Origin: Serripes groenlandicus
Taxonomy: Eukaryota > Mollusca > Bivalvia > Cardiida > Cardiidae
Length of the DNA stretch: 64,000 nt
Direction: 5' to 3'
NCBI GenBank assembly: GCA_031761405.1
Contig: JASEVX010000007.1
Coordinates: forward strand, 62,631,062-62,695,061
In this document: piece by piece, positions 30,893 to 40,714 of the stretch
Layout: each line of letters begins with the position of its first letter
Numbering within the stretch: the first letter of the stretch is position 1
Made by a program: the position numbers and the translations under genes
Notes under the pieces: generated by a model
Told to the model about the DNA's origin: nothing
The model's input: the letters and a program-made list of their open reading frames with translations, nothing else
Databases searched by the model: none

Positions 30893-32108
30893 ACCCGAGG
30901 CGGTCGCTCAACCACTACACCACCGAGGCGGTCGCTCAACCACTACACCACCGAGGCGGTCGCTCAACCACTATACACCACCGAGGCGGTCGCTCAACCA
31001 CTACACCACCGAGGCGGTCGCTCAACCACTACACCACCGAGGCGGCCGCTCAACCCCTATACACCACCGAGGCGGTCGCTCAACCACTATACACCACCGA
31101 GGCGGTCCTCAACCACCAGACCACCGAGGCGGTCGCTCAACCACTATACACCACCGAGGCGGTCGCTCAACCACTATACACCACCGAGGCGGTCGCTCAA
31201 CCACTATACACCACCGAGGCGGTCGCTCAACCACTACACCACCGAGGCGGTCGCTCAACCACTACACCACCGAGGCGGTCGCTCAACCACTATACACCAC
31301 CGAGGCGGTCGCTCAACCACCACACCACCGAGGCGGTCGCTCAACCACTATACACCACCGAGGCGGTCGCTCAACCACTACACCACCGAGGCGGTCGCTC
31401 AACCACTATACACCACCGAGGCGGTCGCTCAACCACTACACCACCGAGGCGGTCGCTCAACCACTACACCACCGAGGCGGTCGCTCAACCACTATACACC
31501 ACCGAGGCGGTCGCTCAACCACTACACCACCGAGGCGGTCGCTCAACCACTATACACCACCGAGGCGGTCGCTCAACCACTACACCACCGAGGCGGTCGC
31601 TCAACCACTACACCACCGAGGCGGTCGCTTAACCACTACACCACCGAGGCGGTCGCTCAACCACTACACCACCGAGGCGGTCGCTCAACCACTACACCAC
31701 CGAGGGGGACGCTCAACCACTACACCACCGAGGGGGACGCTCAACCACTACATCACCGAGGGGGACGCTCAACCACTACACCACCGAGGGGGACGCTCAA
31801 CCACTACACCACCGAGGCGGTCGCTCAACCACTATACACCACCGAGGGGGACGCTCAACCACTACACCACCGAGGGGGACGCTCAACCACTACACCACCG
31901 AGGGGGACGCTCAACCACTACACCACCGAGGCGATCGCTCAACCACTATACACCACCGAGGGGGACGCTCAACCACTACACCACCGAGGGGGACGCTCAA
32001 CCACTACACCACCGAGGCGGTCGCTCAACCACTATACACCACCGAGGCGGTCGCTCAACCACTACACCACCGAGGCGGTCGCTCAACCACTACACCACCG
32101 AGGCGGTC
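30893..32108 (-). repeat. Minisatellite derived from the SINE-A tRNA head, about 42 copies
   Basis: The unit is 28 bp, or 30 bp with an extra TA, read on plus as CGGTCGCTCAACCACTACAC plus CACCGAGG. On minus each unit contains GTGGTGTAGTGGTTGAGCG, which fits a Pol III A box. A GGGGGACGCTC variant clusters at 31703-32000, suggesting local spread. Because 28 is not a multiple of 3 and all frames lack stops, long ORFs of 258 and 431 codons arise; they are not genes. Confidence 0.9.
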
Positions 32109-32128
32109 CACTTCGATTACACAAATGT

Positions 32129-32373
32129 ATCGAGGGCTTGGCGTGAAACGGTTGTAACTTAAAACCTATTTCGAAATCCCTGGTTTAGGGGCAATTTTGA
32201 CCCCTTTGTAAACAATGCAAATTTAGCTCAGAACGAGCAATGGCACCTAAATTTCCATTGTTTACCAAGAAAAAATGATTTAACGCTTATAAAGACTTTA
32301 TGGCGGGGTGATTTACCTTGGTAAAAAAATACCAATTTTAGTTACAACCGTTTTCACGCCAAGCGCTCGGTAT
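32129..32373. mobile_element. M3 palindromic MITE
   Basis: Ends ATCGAGGGCTTGGCGTGAAA and TTTTCACGCCAAGCGCTCGG are inverted. TA flanks both. The centre holds GAGCAATGGCACCTAAATTT; the partner arm is shortened. Confidence 0.75.
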
Positions 32374-32384
32374 GTTGACACGTA

Positions 32385-32590
32385 TTGTTTATCGCTTTTT
32401 CATATACAACAAATCAAACCAGCAGCAGCAGGTCAAATAATGGAAAATCTCTATGATGGAAAGTTTAATTATTGAAATAAAAAAAATACATTGTCGCAAA
32501 AGGAAAAATTGCTCATAATCACCATTTCCATTTTCCATAATATTTTCAAAAGTTCGCTGAAGCGGCGACAAAAGCGTCTACATGAGTAAA
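32385..32590 (+). mobile_element. M1 MITE remnant
   Basis: CATATACAACAAATCAAACC, CATTGTCGCAAAAGGAAAAA and GCGTCTACATGAG preserve the M1 order. Confidence 0.45.
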
Positions 32591-32865
32591 CCGGGAAATG
32601 TGAATAGCAGAATAACGGCCACGGCTCGCGAGCGTTATTTGCTGTAATAATACCACATCATTTTAAACGATTAATTAATCAATTAAAGACCGATTTTGGA
32701 CCTATGTATTGCATCTGCTGTACAGTGAAGACTCGGACGAACCTGTAAATTCACCCAATCCTACCGGAGACTTCACGTTTTGTCAACAGGCAGTGCAGTC
32801 CTAGATGCAACTTTTGACAGCAACACTAGATGTGCAGCTCTTTCAGTTTTACGCGAATGATAATT

Positions 32866-33110
32866 TAGCCGTCCCGCGAGAAAAGGAACATTATGGTCTC
32901 TGCGTAATGTGTCGACCCAGATCAGCCTGCGCAGTCCGCGCAGGCTAGTCCGGGCTGACACATTCCGTTTCAGGGGGCAAGAGGTATAGAGTAATGACTC
33001 CTGAAACAGGCGGCGAATATAGTCTGTCCGGGTTAGCATGCGCGGACAGGCTGATATGGGTAGATACTTTACGCAGATTTCACAATGTTGGTTTTCTCGC
33101 GGGACGGCTC
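32866..33110 (+). mobile_element. M2 MITE (ends GAGCCGTCCCGCGAGAAAAC)
   Basis: Left end AGCCGTCCCGCGAGAAAA and right end TTTTCTCGCGGGACGGCT are inverted. The interior has TGCGTAATGTGTCGACCC, CCTGCGCAGTCCGCGCAGG and TACTTTACGCAGA. Noncoding. Confidence 0.8.
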
Positions 33111-33235
33111 AATGTTAACTGATACCGAACCAGAGGGTTCATCAAGATGTTTGGGTGTCCCAAAGCACTGCATTTATAAGATTAAATTGCTTAGTTTATC
33201 ATTGACCACAACCCGTATTTCTTTACCAAATATTG

Positions 33236-33460
33236 ATTGGGTAGGGGTTTAATGCCATTTTCAACAATTTTCCAGTCATATCACGGCGGCCACCACCTTT
33301 ATTTCGAACAACAGTCGTTTTCAAGAAACTGACTGCTCTCCAACATAAACAACTATCCCTTTGGTGGAAGACTTTTGTTTTACATTGCCGGAAAAGAGTA
33401 ATGGCCAATATGGTGTTCGAACTTACAGCCCATGGATTGACAACCCACGTCGCTAGCTTT
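33236..33460 (-). mobile_element. SINE-B, diverged
   Basis: TTAATGCCATTTTCAACAAT, CATATCACGGCGGCCA, TGGTGGAAGAC and GTTCGAACTTACAGCCCATG (B-box region on minus). Confidence 0.65.
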
Positions 33461-33972
33461 TACCAGACTTGTTATAGAATATAGTTCTTGCATTTCTGCG
33501 ACAGGCTACCATTTAAAACATAGTAGGAAAAAGAGAGATTAACAATGACCCTTCCTTTTCCAAGCTATCTAAAAATAATGTTTTGTTATCTTTCTTTATA
33601 TTTATATATTCACCTATGTGCGTGTTTACGGATTGGAACAGTTGGGCAATAGGTGAAAAAGTTGAATAACATGAAAAGGTTTACCTACATTATAATATAA
33701 AGCGGATCCAATTATGTTCTATACATTGCTATTAATATTCCAGTAGTTGTAATTGTTATATTTAGACGCACGATTTAAAATAAATATACACCTTTTACAC
33801 ACATAAATTAACTTTACAATTGAAATCCCAATAGTGAATTATTGTGCTCGTGGTGTATCGGGCCAATCTCTTTAAAAAGATCCATTTCTCTGTTTGATAT
33901 TGGAAATTATATAGAAGAACATATGTACCGAACATACATGTATGTACCGGGTTCAAGAAGAAAGGCCTGTAT

Positions 33973-34232
33973 GAGCCGCTCCGTGAAAAAAACAACATCA
34001 TGGTCTCTGTGTAGTGTATCGATCCGGATCAGCCTTCGCACTCCGCGCAGGCTAATCCGGGCTGACACATTCCGTATCAGGGGGACAGAGGTATAGAGTA
34101 ATGATTCCTGAAACAGAAAATCCACAGGAGGCGAAAAGTGTTTGTCCGGGTTAGCCTGTGCGTTTGTTTAGGCTGATCCGGTTCGATACTTTACGCAGAG
34201 TCCACACTGTTGGTTTTCTCGTGGAACGGTTC
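33973..34232 (+). mobile_element. M2 MITE
   Basis: GAGCCGCTCCGTGAAAAA to TTTTCTCGTGGAACGGTTC, with the M2 interior ATCCGGATCAGCC, ACATTCCGTATCAGG and ATCCACAGGAGGCGAAAA. Confidence 0.8.
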
Positions 34233-34374
34233 ATATCGTGTTCGCTAATTCATCACCGAAATTCATAGACGCTTCTTACAAACAGTGTATATAGTAGGAA
34301 CGTATAACATTGATGTGAAGGCACATCTAAATACCTATTAATACTATGCCTTTCACATTTACCATATGATGGTG

Positions 34375-34508
34375 AGCAATTTTTACTTTTGACACAATGT
34401 TTACAACTCTATTAAATGATTATACTTTCAGTTTTAGAGACACATTTTTTCCAAAATGTTTTCAAATACGTCTACTGCAGATATGCTGAATGTGAGACAG
34501 GCGGTTAA
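34375..34508 (-). mobile_element. M1 MITE remnant
   Basis: TTTTGACACAATGTTTACAA, TCTACTGCAGATATG and TGAGACAGGCGGTTAA. Confidence 0.45.
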
Positions 34509-34924
34509 ATTTGTTCGTGCAAAAACCTGATTAGATTGCACAAACATGTCTAAGCATAAACTATAAGCCGCGTCGGGCGAAACAGTTGCACCCCTGCACT
34601 AGCAATACGTAAACTGTTTTCAGGAGTCAAAGACACTTGTCTACAACCCACTTATTGACATTACATGAAGAGGTATTGGGTGTCATACAGAGTCCACTTT
34701 ACTACCCCAGTATCGATATAACGCAAAGTGGTATCGAAGTCAATTACACCTGGACCTACAATGCCCGTACTGGCCTTACATAAAGTTGCAGTGGAGGCAA
34801 ACACTGTAAACAATACCTGTATTGACATTACGTATTGGTGTCAATCACTTAAGTATACAATGCCCGTACTGGCTTTACGTAAAGCGCATTGGAGTATTAT
34901 GTAAAAAGATATTTAATTTAAACA

Positions 34925-35130
34925 TTATTTATTTTACATCGATTGCGAAGCAAGCTTTCAGCTTATATTAATCACGCTCGATGTCTGCTTCCTGGAGATT
35001 TAACCAGTACTCGCGCCGTTTGTGTGGAAAAATCCAAAAGTCAGAACCCGCTCATCACGGGACTTGAACCAGGGACCTTTGATATTAGAGGCCGACGATC
35101 TACCTCTGCACCATTGTCTTCCACAGAGGT
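34925..35130 (-). mobile_element. SINE-C, full length
   Basis: Minus strand: GGTGCAGAGGTAGATCGTCG (A box), CCCTGGTTCAAGTCCCGTGA (B box), GCGCGAGTACTGGTTAAA, CAGGAAGCAGACATCGAGCG and AGCTTGCTTCGCAATCGATG. Confidence 0.8.
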
Positions 35131-35570
35131 ATTTGAGGCAAACATATCATTTCACAATACCCCTACTAGTATTACGCTAAGGATAATGGAGTCAAACACA
35201 TCGTTTTACAATACCTATACTAGTATTACGTTAAGGATAATGGAGTCAAACACATCGTTTTACAATACCCATACTAGTATTACGTTAAGGATAATGGAGT
35301 CAAACACATCGTTTCACAATACCCATACTAGTATTACGTTAAGGATAATGGAGTCAAACACATCGTTTCACAATACCCATACTAGTATTACGTTAAGGAT
35401 AATGGAGTCAAACACATCGTTTTTACAATACCCATACTATTATTACGTTAAGGATAATGGAGTCAAACACATCGTTTTACAATACCCATACTAGTATTAC
35501 GTTAAGGATAATGGAGTCAAACACATCGTTTTACAATACCCATAGTACTAGTATTACGTTAAGGATATAG

Positions 35571-35731
35571 AGTTTAATTAACATTGTTTTCGTGATACGG
35601 GATTTAAATCCCAAGTGGAAGAGATTCTTGCGATATAAAAACGAGTGCGCCATCGCACGAGTTTTTATATGCAAGATTCTCTTTCACGAGGGATTTAATT
35701 CCCAAAATATGAGAACAATGTTTATTAAACT
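35571..35731. mobile_element. 161 bp imperfect foldback in the satellite
   Basis: Arms run AGTTTAATTAACATTGTTTT ... GGGATTTAAATCCC ... GATTCTTGCGATATAAAAAC and back through GTTTTTATATGCAAGA, GGGATTTAATTCCC and AACAATGTTTATTAAACT. The loop is near GTGCGCCATCGCAC. Confidence 0.75.
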
Positions 35732-36170
35732 ATATATTATATACTCGGCGATAATTTTCGTTTTTAAACGACAATACCCATGTGCAGCTCATTTATTTTT
35801 AGCTCAGTCAGAAGCGGAGAGATCTGAATGACGTAATCTGCCAGTTTTGCAGTGACGTCATTACACGCGCACCGACAAATGTGTACATTGATTGAAATAA
35901 ATGCGTCATGTCGACTCAAGCGCTTATTTGCGGATTTAAAAGTGCAATTGTGGATTATTCAACTGTTCATCATGGAAATAAAGTGTTAAGTAGTAAAAAC
36001 GGAGCTTAAAAGTGTTAAAAATTAAACAATTAGAGATAAAAAAAAGTAGTTCCGAAAATCCGGCTAGTGAGCTATATCGCACACTAGGCGATATTGCTCA
36101 GTAGACAAAAAGCATGTTATAGGTTTTCTCAAGTTGGGAAATCTCTATATTTTATCATTGAGTATATAAT
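35732..36170. other. Unassigned insertion within the satellite
   Basis: About 440 bp unlike the satellite follows the foldback, with GACGTAATCTGCC, TGACGTCATTACACG and GCTATATCGCACACTAGGCG. No ORF or known repeat recognised. Confidence 0.4.
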
Positions 36171-37603
36171 ATAATGGAGTCAAACACATCGTTTTACAAT
36201 ACCCATACTAGTATAACGTTAAGGATAATGGAGTCAAACACATCGTTTTACAATACTCATACTAGTATTACGTTAAGGATAATGGAGTCAAACACACTGT
36301 TTTACAACACCGGTACTGGCATTACGTAATTGGGAATCGGAGTCAAGCACACCTGTCTACAATACCCGTACTACTATTTCGTAAAGGGGAATTGGAGACA
36401 ATCAGATCGTTTTACAATACCCGTACTAGCATTCCGTTATTGCGTATTGGATTCACACATACTTTCTAATACACCGAACTGGCATTACGTAATTTGGTAT
36501 TGAAGGCAAACATACCATTCTTCAGTACCCGTACGGGTATTCCGTAATTGGGTATTGAGTTCAAACACACCGTTCTACAATACACGTAATTGGGTTTTGG
36601 GGTCAAACACACCTTACTACAATACACGTACAGGCTTTGCATAATTGGGTACTGGGGGGTCACACACATCGTTCTACAATACTTGTACAGGCTTTGCATA
36701 ATTTGGTTTTCGGGTCAAACACACCGGTTTACAATACAAGACATAACGTAATTGGGTTTTGGTGTCAAACACATCGTTCTACAATACATGTGAAGGCATT
36801 ACGTAATTGAGTATTGGTATCAAACACATCGTTCTACAATACATGTGAAGGCATTACGTAATTGGGTTTTGGTGTCAAACACATCGTTCATTCTACAATA
36901 CATGTGAAGGCATTACGTAATTGAGTATTGGTAACAAACACATCGTTCTACAATACATGTGAAGGCATTACGTAATTGGGTTTTGGTGTCAAACACATCG
37001 TTCTACAATACATGTGAAGGCATTACGTAATTGAGTATTGGTATCAAACACATCGTTCTAGACTACCAGTACGGGCATTACTTAATTTGGTATTTGTTTC
37101 ATAAAAACTCGTACATGAATTATTGTAAAGTTGTATCTGAGGCAACCACACCAGTCTACAATACCCGTACTGGTATTACGTAAAGTTACAAACCAGTCAA
37201 ACAAACCAGTCTACAATCCCCGTTCTGACGTAACGTAAAGGGATATTTGAGTCAATCAAATCATTCTACCTTCCAAGTACTGACTATATTTATTTGGGTA
37301 AACCAAACCGGTCTACAATTTCTGTATTGGCATTATGTAACAAAAAAGGCAAACACACCACTGTGCAGTCCCAAATAGAAGCTTTTCGTAATAGAGTCAA
37401 ACAGTCAAGTCTATAATCCGTGTACTGGCATTTCGTAATGGGATATTAGAATCAAATAAACACGTCTATAATCCACGTACTGGCATACTATAATGGGATA
37501 GTGAGGTCAAACAAACCGATCAACAATCCCGTAACTGGTATTATGTCGATGGGCATTGCAATCAAACGATCGTGTTTGTCTAGAATCCCCGCAGTTGAAT
37601 GAC

Positions 37604-37833
37604 TTAACCCTTTCCCTCATACAGCAATTCTGCAGCAGACGACTTTGAACGTATTTTGTCAAAACATAGAAAATCTCCATAATTGAATGGATAACCTATG
37701 ACAAAAAGTGGAAAACATTGTGGCAAAAGGAGAAATTGCACGTTTTGTGCAATTTCTTCTTTTGACACTATGTTTTCAAAAAGCCGTCCGCTGCAGAGGC
37801 GTCAGAAAGCGTCTATATGAGGGAAAGGGTTAA
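37604..37833 (+). mobile_element. M1 MITE, young, inserted in the satellite
   Basis: TTAA both sides, near-consensus ends, stem GCAC/GTGC. Flanks GTTGAATGAC and TTGAATATTGGAG belong to the array, so the insertion is younger than this part of it. Confidence 0.9.
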
Positions 37834-38615
37834 TTGAATATTGGAGTCAGACGAACAGGTCCACAAGACTGGTTTTCGTCATACGTTGAATCTGCGACTT
37901 TTCTAAATCTAAGCGGACAGTGAGAATGCCTTTGGTGCGTATGCAATGACTCATCCGAGTTTCACTATTTTCTAACGCAGCCCTATCCAAATATCGCCTG
38001 ATGTAGCGATTACAACTACACACTATGATATTAAGGGTATATTTTTCATCTTACCTCTAATATGCTGCTACTACTCCCCAAAGACACACTTCCCCTCACA
38101 CGAAAATGATAAGGACAGCAATCATGAACAAAAGTTTAGTTCCACAAGAAAAAGTATATTTCCCTTTTTCTTCTCAACCGATCATGTTTGCAGTAGAGAT
38201 TGCATGAACGCTGTCTAAATAACCAATTATTTACAAGTTAACTTTTATGATAAACGTCTACTCGTCTTGGATTTACGCAGGTTGTATATCAATAAGTGCT
38301 TAGTTAATCGAACAGACTACGTAAGAGTTAGAATCACTTATAGTCCGATGTCATAAATAATGAATGTTGTTAACTCTTAGCTTAGATTGCATGTAGAAAT
38401 GTTTCGAGACAATGTAAAATAACAACGACTGATAGAATCCCGCACATTCATGCAATTCAATTTTGGTTATGCTAATGTAACTTTGATTTCAATGGTTTCA
38501 TGGTGAAAATCTGGGCATTTAAAATGATTTACCGTCTCTGCTCATATTTAATCATTTAACATAATACAAAGGTAACGAATAGATTTAAATGTATGCAATG
38601 TAGTGTTGAATTACA

Positions 38616-38827
38616 TTAACTCTTTCAGCGCCAAAGGCAATATTGAGGTTTTTGCAAACAATACTGATTCAGGTGAGTCAGCTCGTAACGAGCTGTCTCA
38701 CCTGAAATCAGCATTGTTTGCCTTCTAGTTATCAAAATAGTCCAAACATTTATTACATGAGAAATGGAGACGCCTTATTTTAAACATGGAATAGTCTACT
38801 TTAAACAATTCTGCACTGAAAGGGTTA
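38616..38827 (+). mobile_element. M4 MITE, full length
   Basis: TTAACTCTTTCAGCGCCAAA to CTGCACTGAAAGGGTTAA, with the central palindrome CAGCTCGTAACGAGCTG. Confidence 0.8.
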
Positions 38828-38924
38828 AGTGTTTTATAAACAAGTCAACCTAGCAAGAGAAACAGTTTTACACGATTGAATAACAGTAGTAACCATTGAA
38901 AATAAAAGTAGGAAAAACGCTTAC

Positions 38925-39113
38925 CGGTTTTAATATTTCTCGACCTTCGTAGCAGCAGTTCCTCTTCACGCTGGATCAATTGACGCCGTGCTTTCAGCCT
39001 CTTTTTGAATAATTCCTCCAAATCATGACTCAATTGAAGGACCTCATAATATCCCGGATAGCCCAATCTTAGTCGAATCCCTGATTCCGTGACCGGGTAT
39101 TTGAACATTTGTA
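38925..39113 (-). CDS. Exon 1 (most 5' found): charged helical N-terminus
   Basis: The acceptor is a long pyrimidine tract ending CCACAG and the donor is GTAAGC. The reading contains MFKYPVTESGIRLRLGYPG, then a Leu/Lys/Arg/Glu-rich stretch (LEELFKKRLKARRQL, REEELLLRRSR) expected to form an amphipathic helix or coiled coil. The exon ends with one base (G) of a split codon that the next exon completes. The Met at 39108 is the proposed start. Because an acceptor precedes it, an upstream 5'UTR exon or further coding sequence is likely. About 10 kb of intron, mostly satellites, separates it from the next exon. Confidence 0.65.
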
Positions 39114-39652
39114 CTGTGGCAGGAAAAAAAAGAAAGAAGTGTAACTCTTATTATTTCCGAGCAGTGAGCAGTGCTTTCGTACAGACAGACAGTCTTAGTC
39201 ATTGTTTGTATAAATGATATACACTCTTGTATGCAGCTATTGATACCACAAACTATAAGTGCAGCCCTGTCGTATCTCTGCGCATAATGCGTTTGTGGGA
39301 AGACATAATACAAATAGGTTAAGCTCCTTTTTTGAACGACTCGGATTCTTCGCCGCTGTGTGTGACGTAGGGTTCTATTGTTCTATTGAATTCAAGCACC
39401 TAATTGCAAATGTTGGTTAGGGCATATCTGATTAATCGTGCGGTAAAGATCATTCTTATTAATAAACTTTAAAGATCAAAGAGAAATATACCTAAGATTG
39501 GAACTTTGGGGACACAATCTCAAATTAAGTACAGTCAGTTGAATCGACTTATTTCGAGCGATATCAAGACTTCTTTGAATACCATTGAGTATTTATCACA
39601 ATTATTGTTATACAAAATGTATGCTGATGCTGATGTGGTGATAATGATGATG

Positions 39653-39668
39653 AAGATGATCATGGTGG

Positions 39669-39740
<72 letters not shown>

Positions 39741-39781
39741 CCATGATGGGATGATGATAATGATGATGATGACCGTGGTGG

Positions 39782-39828
<47 letters not shown>

Positions 39829-39952
39829 AGGATAAGGATGATGATGATGATGATGACGATGATTATGATGATGATGATGATGATGATGCTGATGATAATG
39901 ATAATGATGATGCTGATGATGATGTTGATGATGATGATGATGGCCATAGTGG

Positions 39953-40017
<65 letters not shown>

Positions 40018-40066
40018 CTGCTGCTGCTGATGATGATGTTGATTATGATGATGATGGCTATGGTGG

Positions 40067-40113
<47 letters not shown>

Positions 40114-40548
40114 GCCATGGTGGGGATGATGATGATGGCCATGGTGGGGATGATGATGATGATGGCCATGGCGGGGATGATGATGATGATGACCATGGTG
40201 GGGATGATGATGATGATGATGATGATGGCCATAGTGGGGATGATGATGATGGCCATGGTGGGGATAATGATGATGATGGCCATGGTGGGGATGATGATGA
40301 TGATGATGGCCATGGTGGGGATGATGATGATGATGATGATGGCCATGGTGGGGATGATAATGATGATGATGGCCATGGTGGGGATGATGATGGCCATGGT
40401 GGGGATGATGATGATGGTGGCCATGGTGGGGGATGATGATGATGATGGCCATGGTGGGGATGAAAATGATGATGATGATGGCCATGGTGGGGATGATGAT
40501 GATGATGGCCATGGTGGGGATGATGATGAGGGGGATGATGATAAGGAT
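39653..40548 (+). repeat. (ATG)n microsatellite and derived minisatellite
   Basis: Long (GAT)n runs are mixed with units containing GATGGCCATGGTGGGGATG. All frames on both strands are open over long stretches (Met-, His- or Ile-rich). These are repeat artefacts. Confidence 0.9.
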
Positions 40549-40714
40549 GATAAGGATGACGACGATGAACAAAGAAACAATACAATTAAAGAAATTGAGT
40601 TTGCTAATGAACTTAATTCATAAATAATACATGTAGACATAAACGAGTATAAGGAACCTTTAAAATGGTATTGAGAACAAAGCATATAGCTTGATCTTCT
40701 GCATTTGTGTGAAT

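Larger units (their letters stand above)
34650..37600. repeat. 54-58 bp satellite, interrupted
   Basis: The homogeneous core (35150-35560, resumed 36175-36300) repeats every 54 bp: CCATACTAGTATTACGTTAA, GGATAATGGAGTCAAACACA and TCGTTTTACAATA. Since 54 is a multiple of 3, a periodic ORF (34943-35494) appears; it is not a gene. Flanks are more diverged. It is interrupted by a SINE-C (34925), a foldback (35571) and an M1 (37604). Confidence 0.85.
1122..39113 (-). other. Gene model: ankyrin-repeat / ZU5-UPA-like / Death-domain protein, 15 exons
   Basis: Fifteen open segments on the minus strand, each bounded by AG and GT, join with matching phases (1,0,0,0,0,0,0,2,1,0,0,0,2,1) into one frame. 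Counting from the Met at 39108, residues 1-61 are a charged helix, 62-192 an Arg/Ser/Thr-rich linker, 231-360 four ankyrin-type repeats, about 389-849 a beta-rich region, and 850 onward a Death domain. The order ANK, ZU5/UPA-like, Death is that of ankyrins; the middle region recalls DTHD1 more than true ankyrin. Proteins with this layout are usually cytoplasmic adaptors in death-fold signalling. The ZU5/UPA assignment is by eye. A further 5' exon may lie right of 39113, because the first exon begins with two bases of a split codon unless translation starts at its Met. No promoter or poly(A) site could be assigned. Confidence 0.75.

Noticed and set aside
30856..32162. Overlapping ORFs of 258 and 431 codons
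   Set aside because: They are stop-free readings of the 28/30 bp SINE-derived minisatellite in several frames.
34943..35494. 183-codon ORF with an 18-residue period
   Set aside because: It comes from the 54 bp satellite, whose length is a multiple of three, and starts inside a SINE-C.
34650..37600. CRISPR-like array
   Set aside because: The units are contiguous satellite monomers without unique spacers, in a eukaryotic setting.
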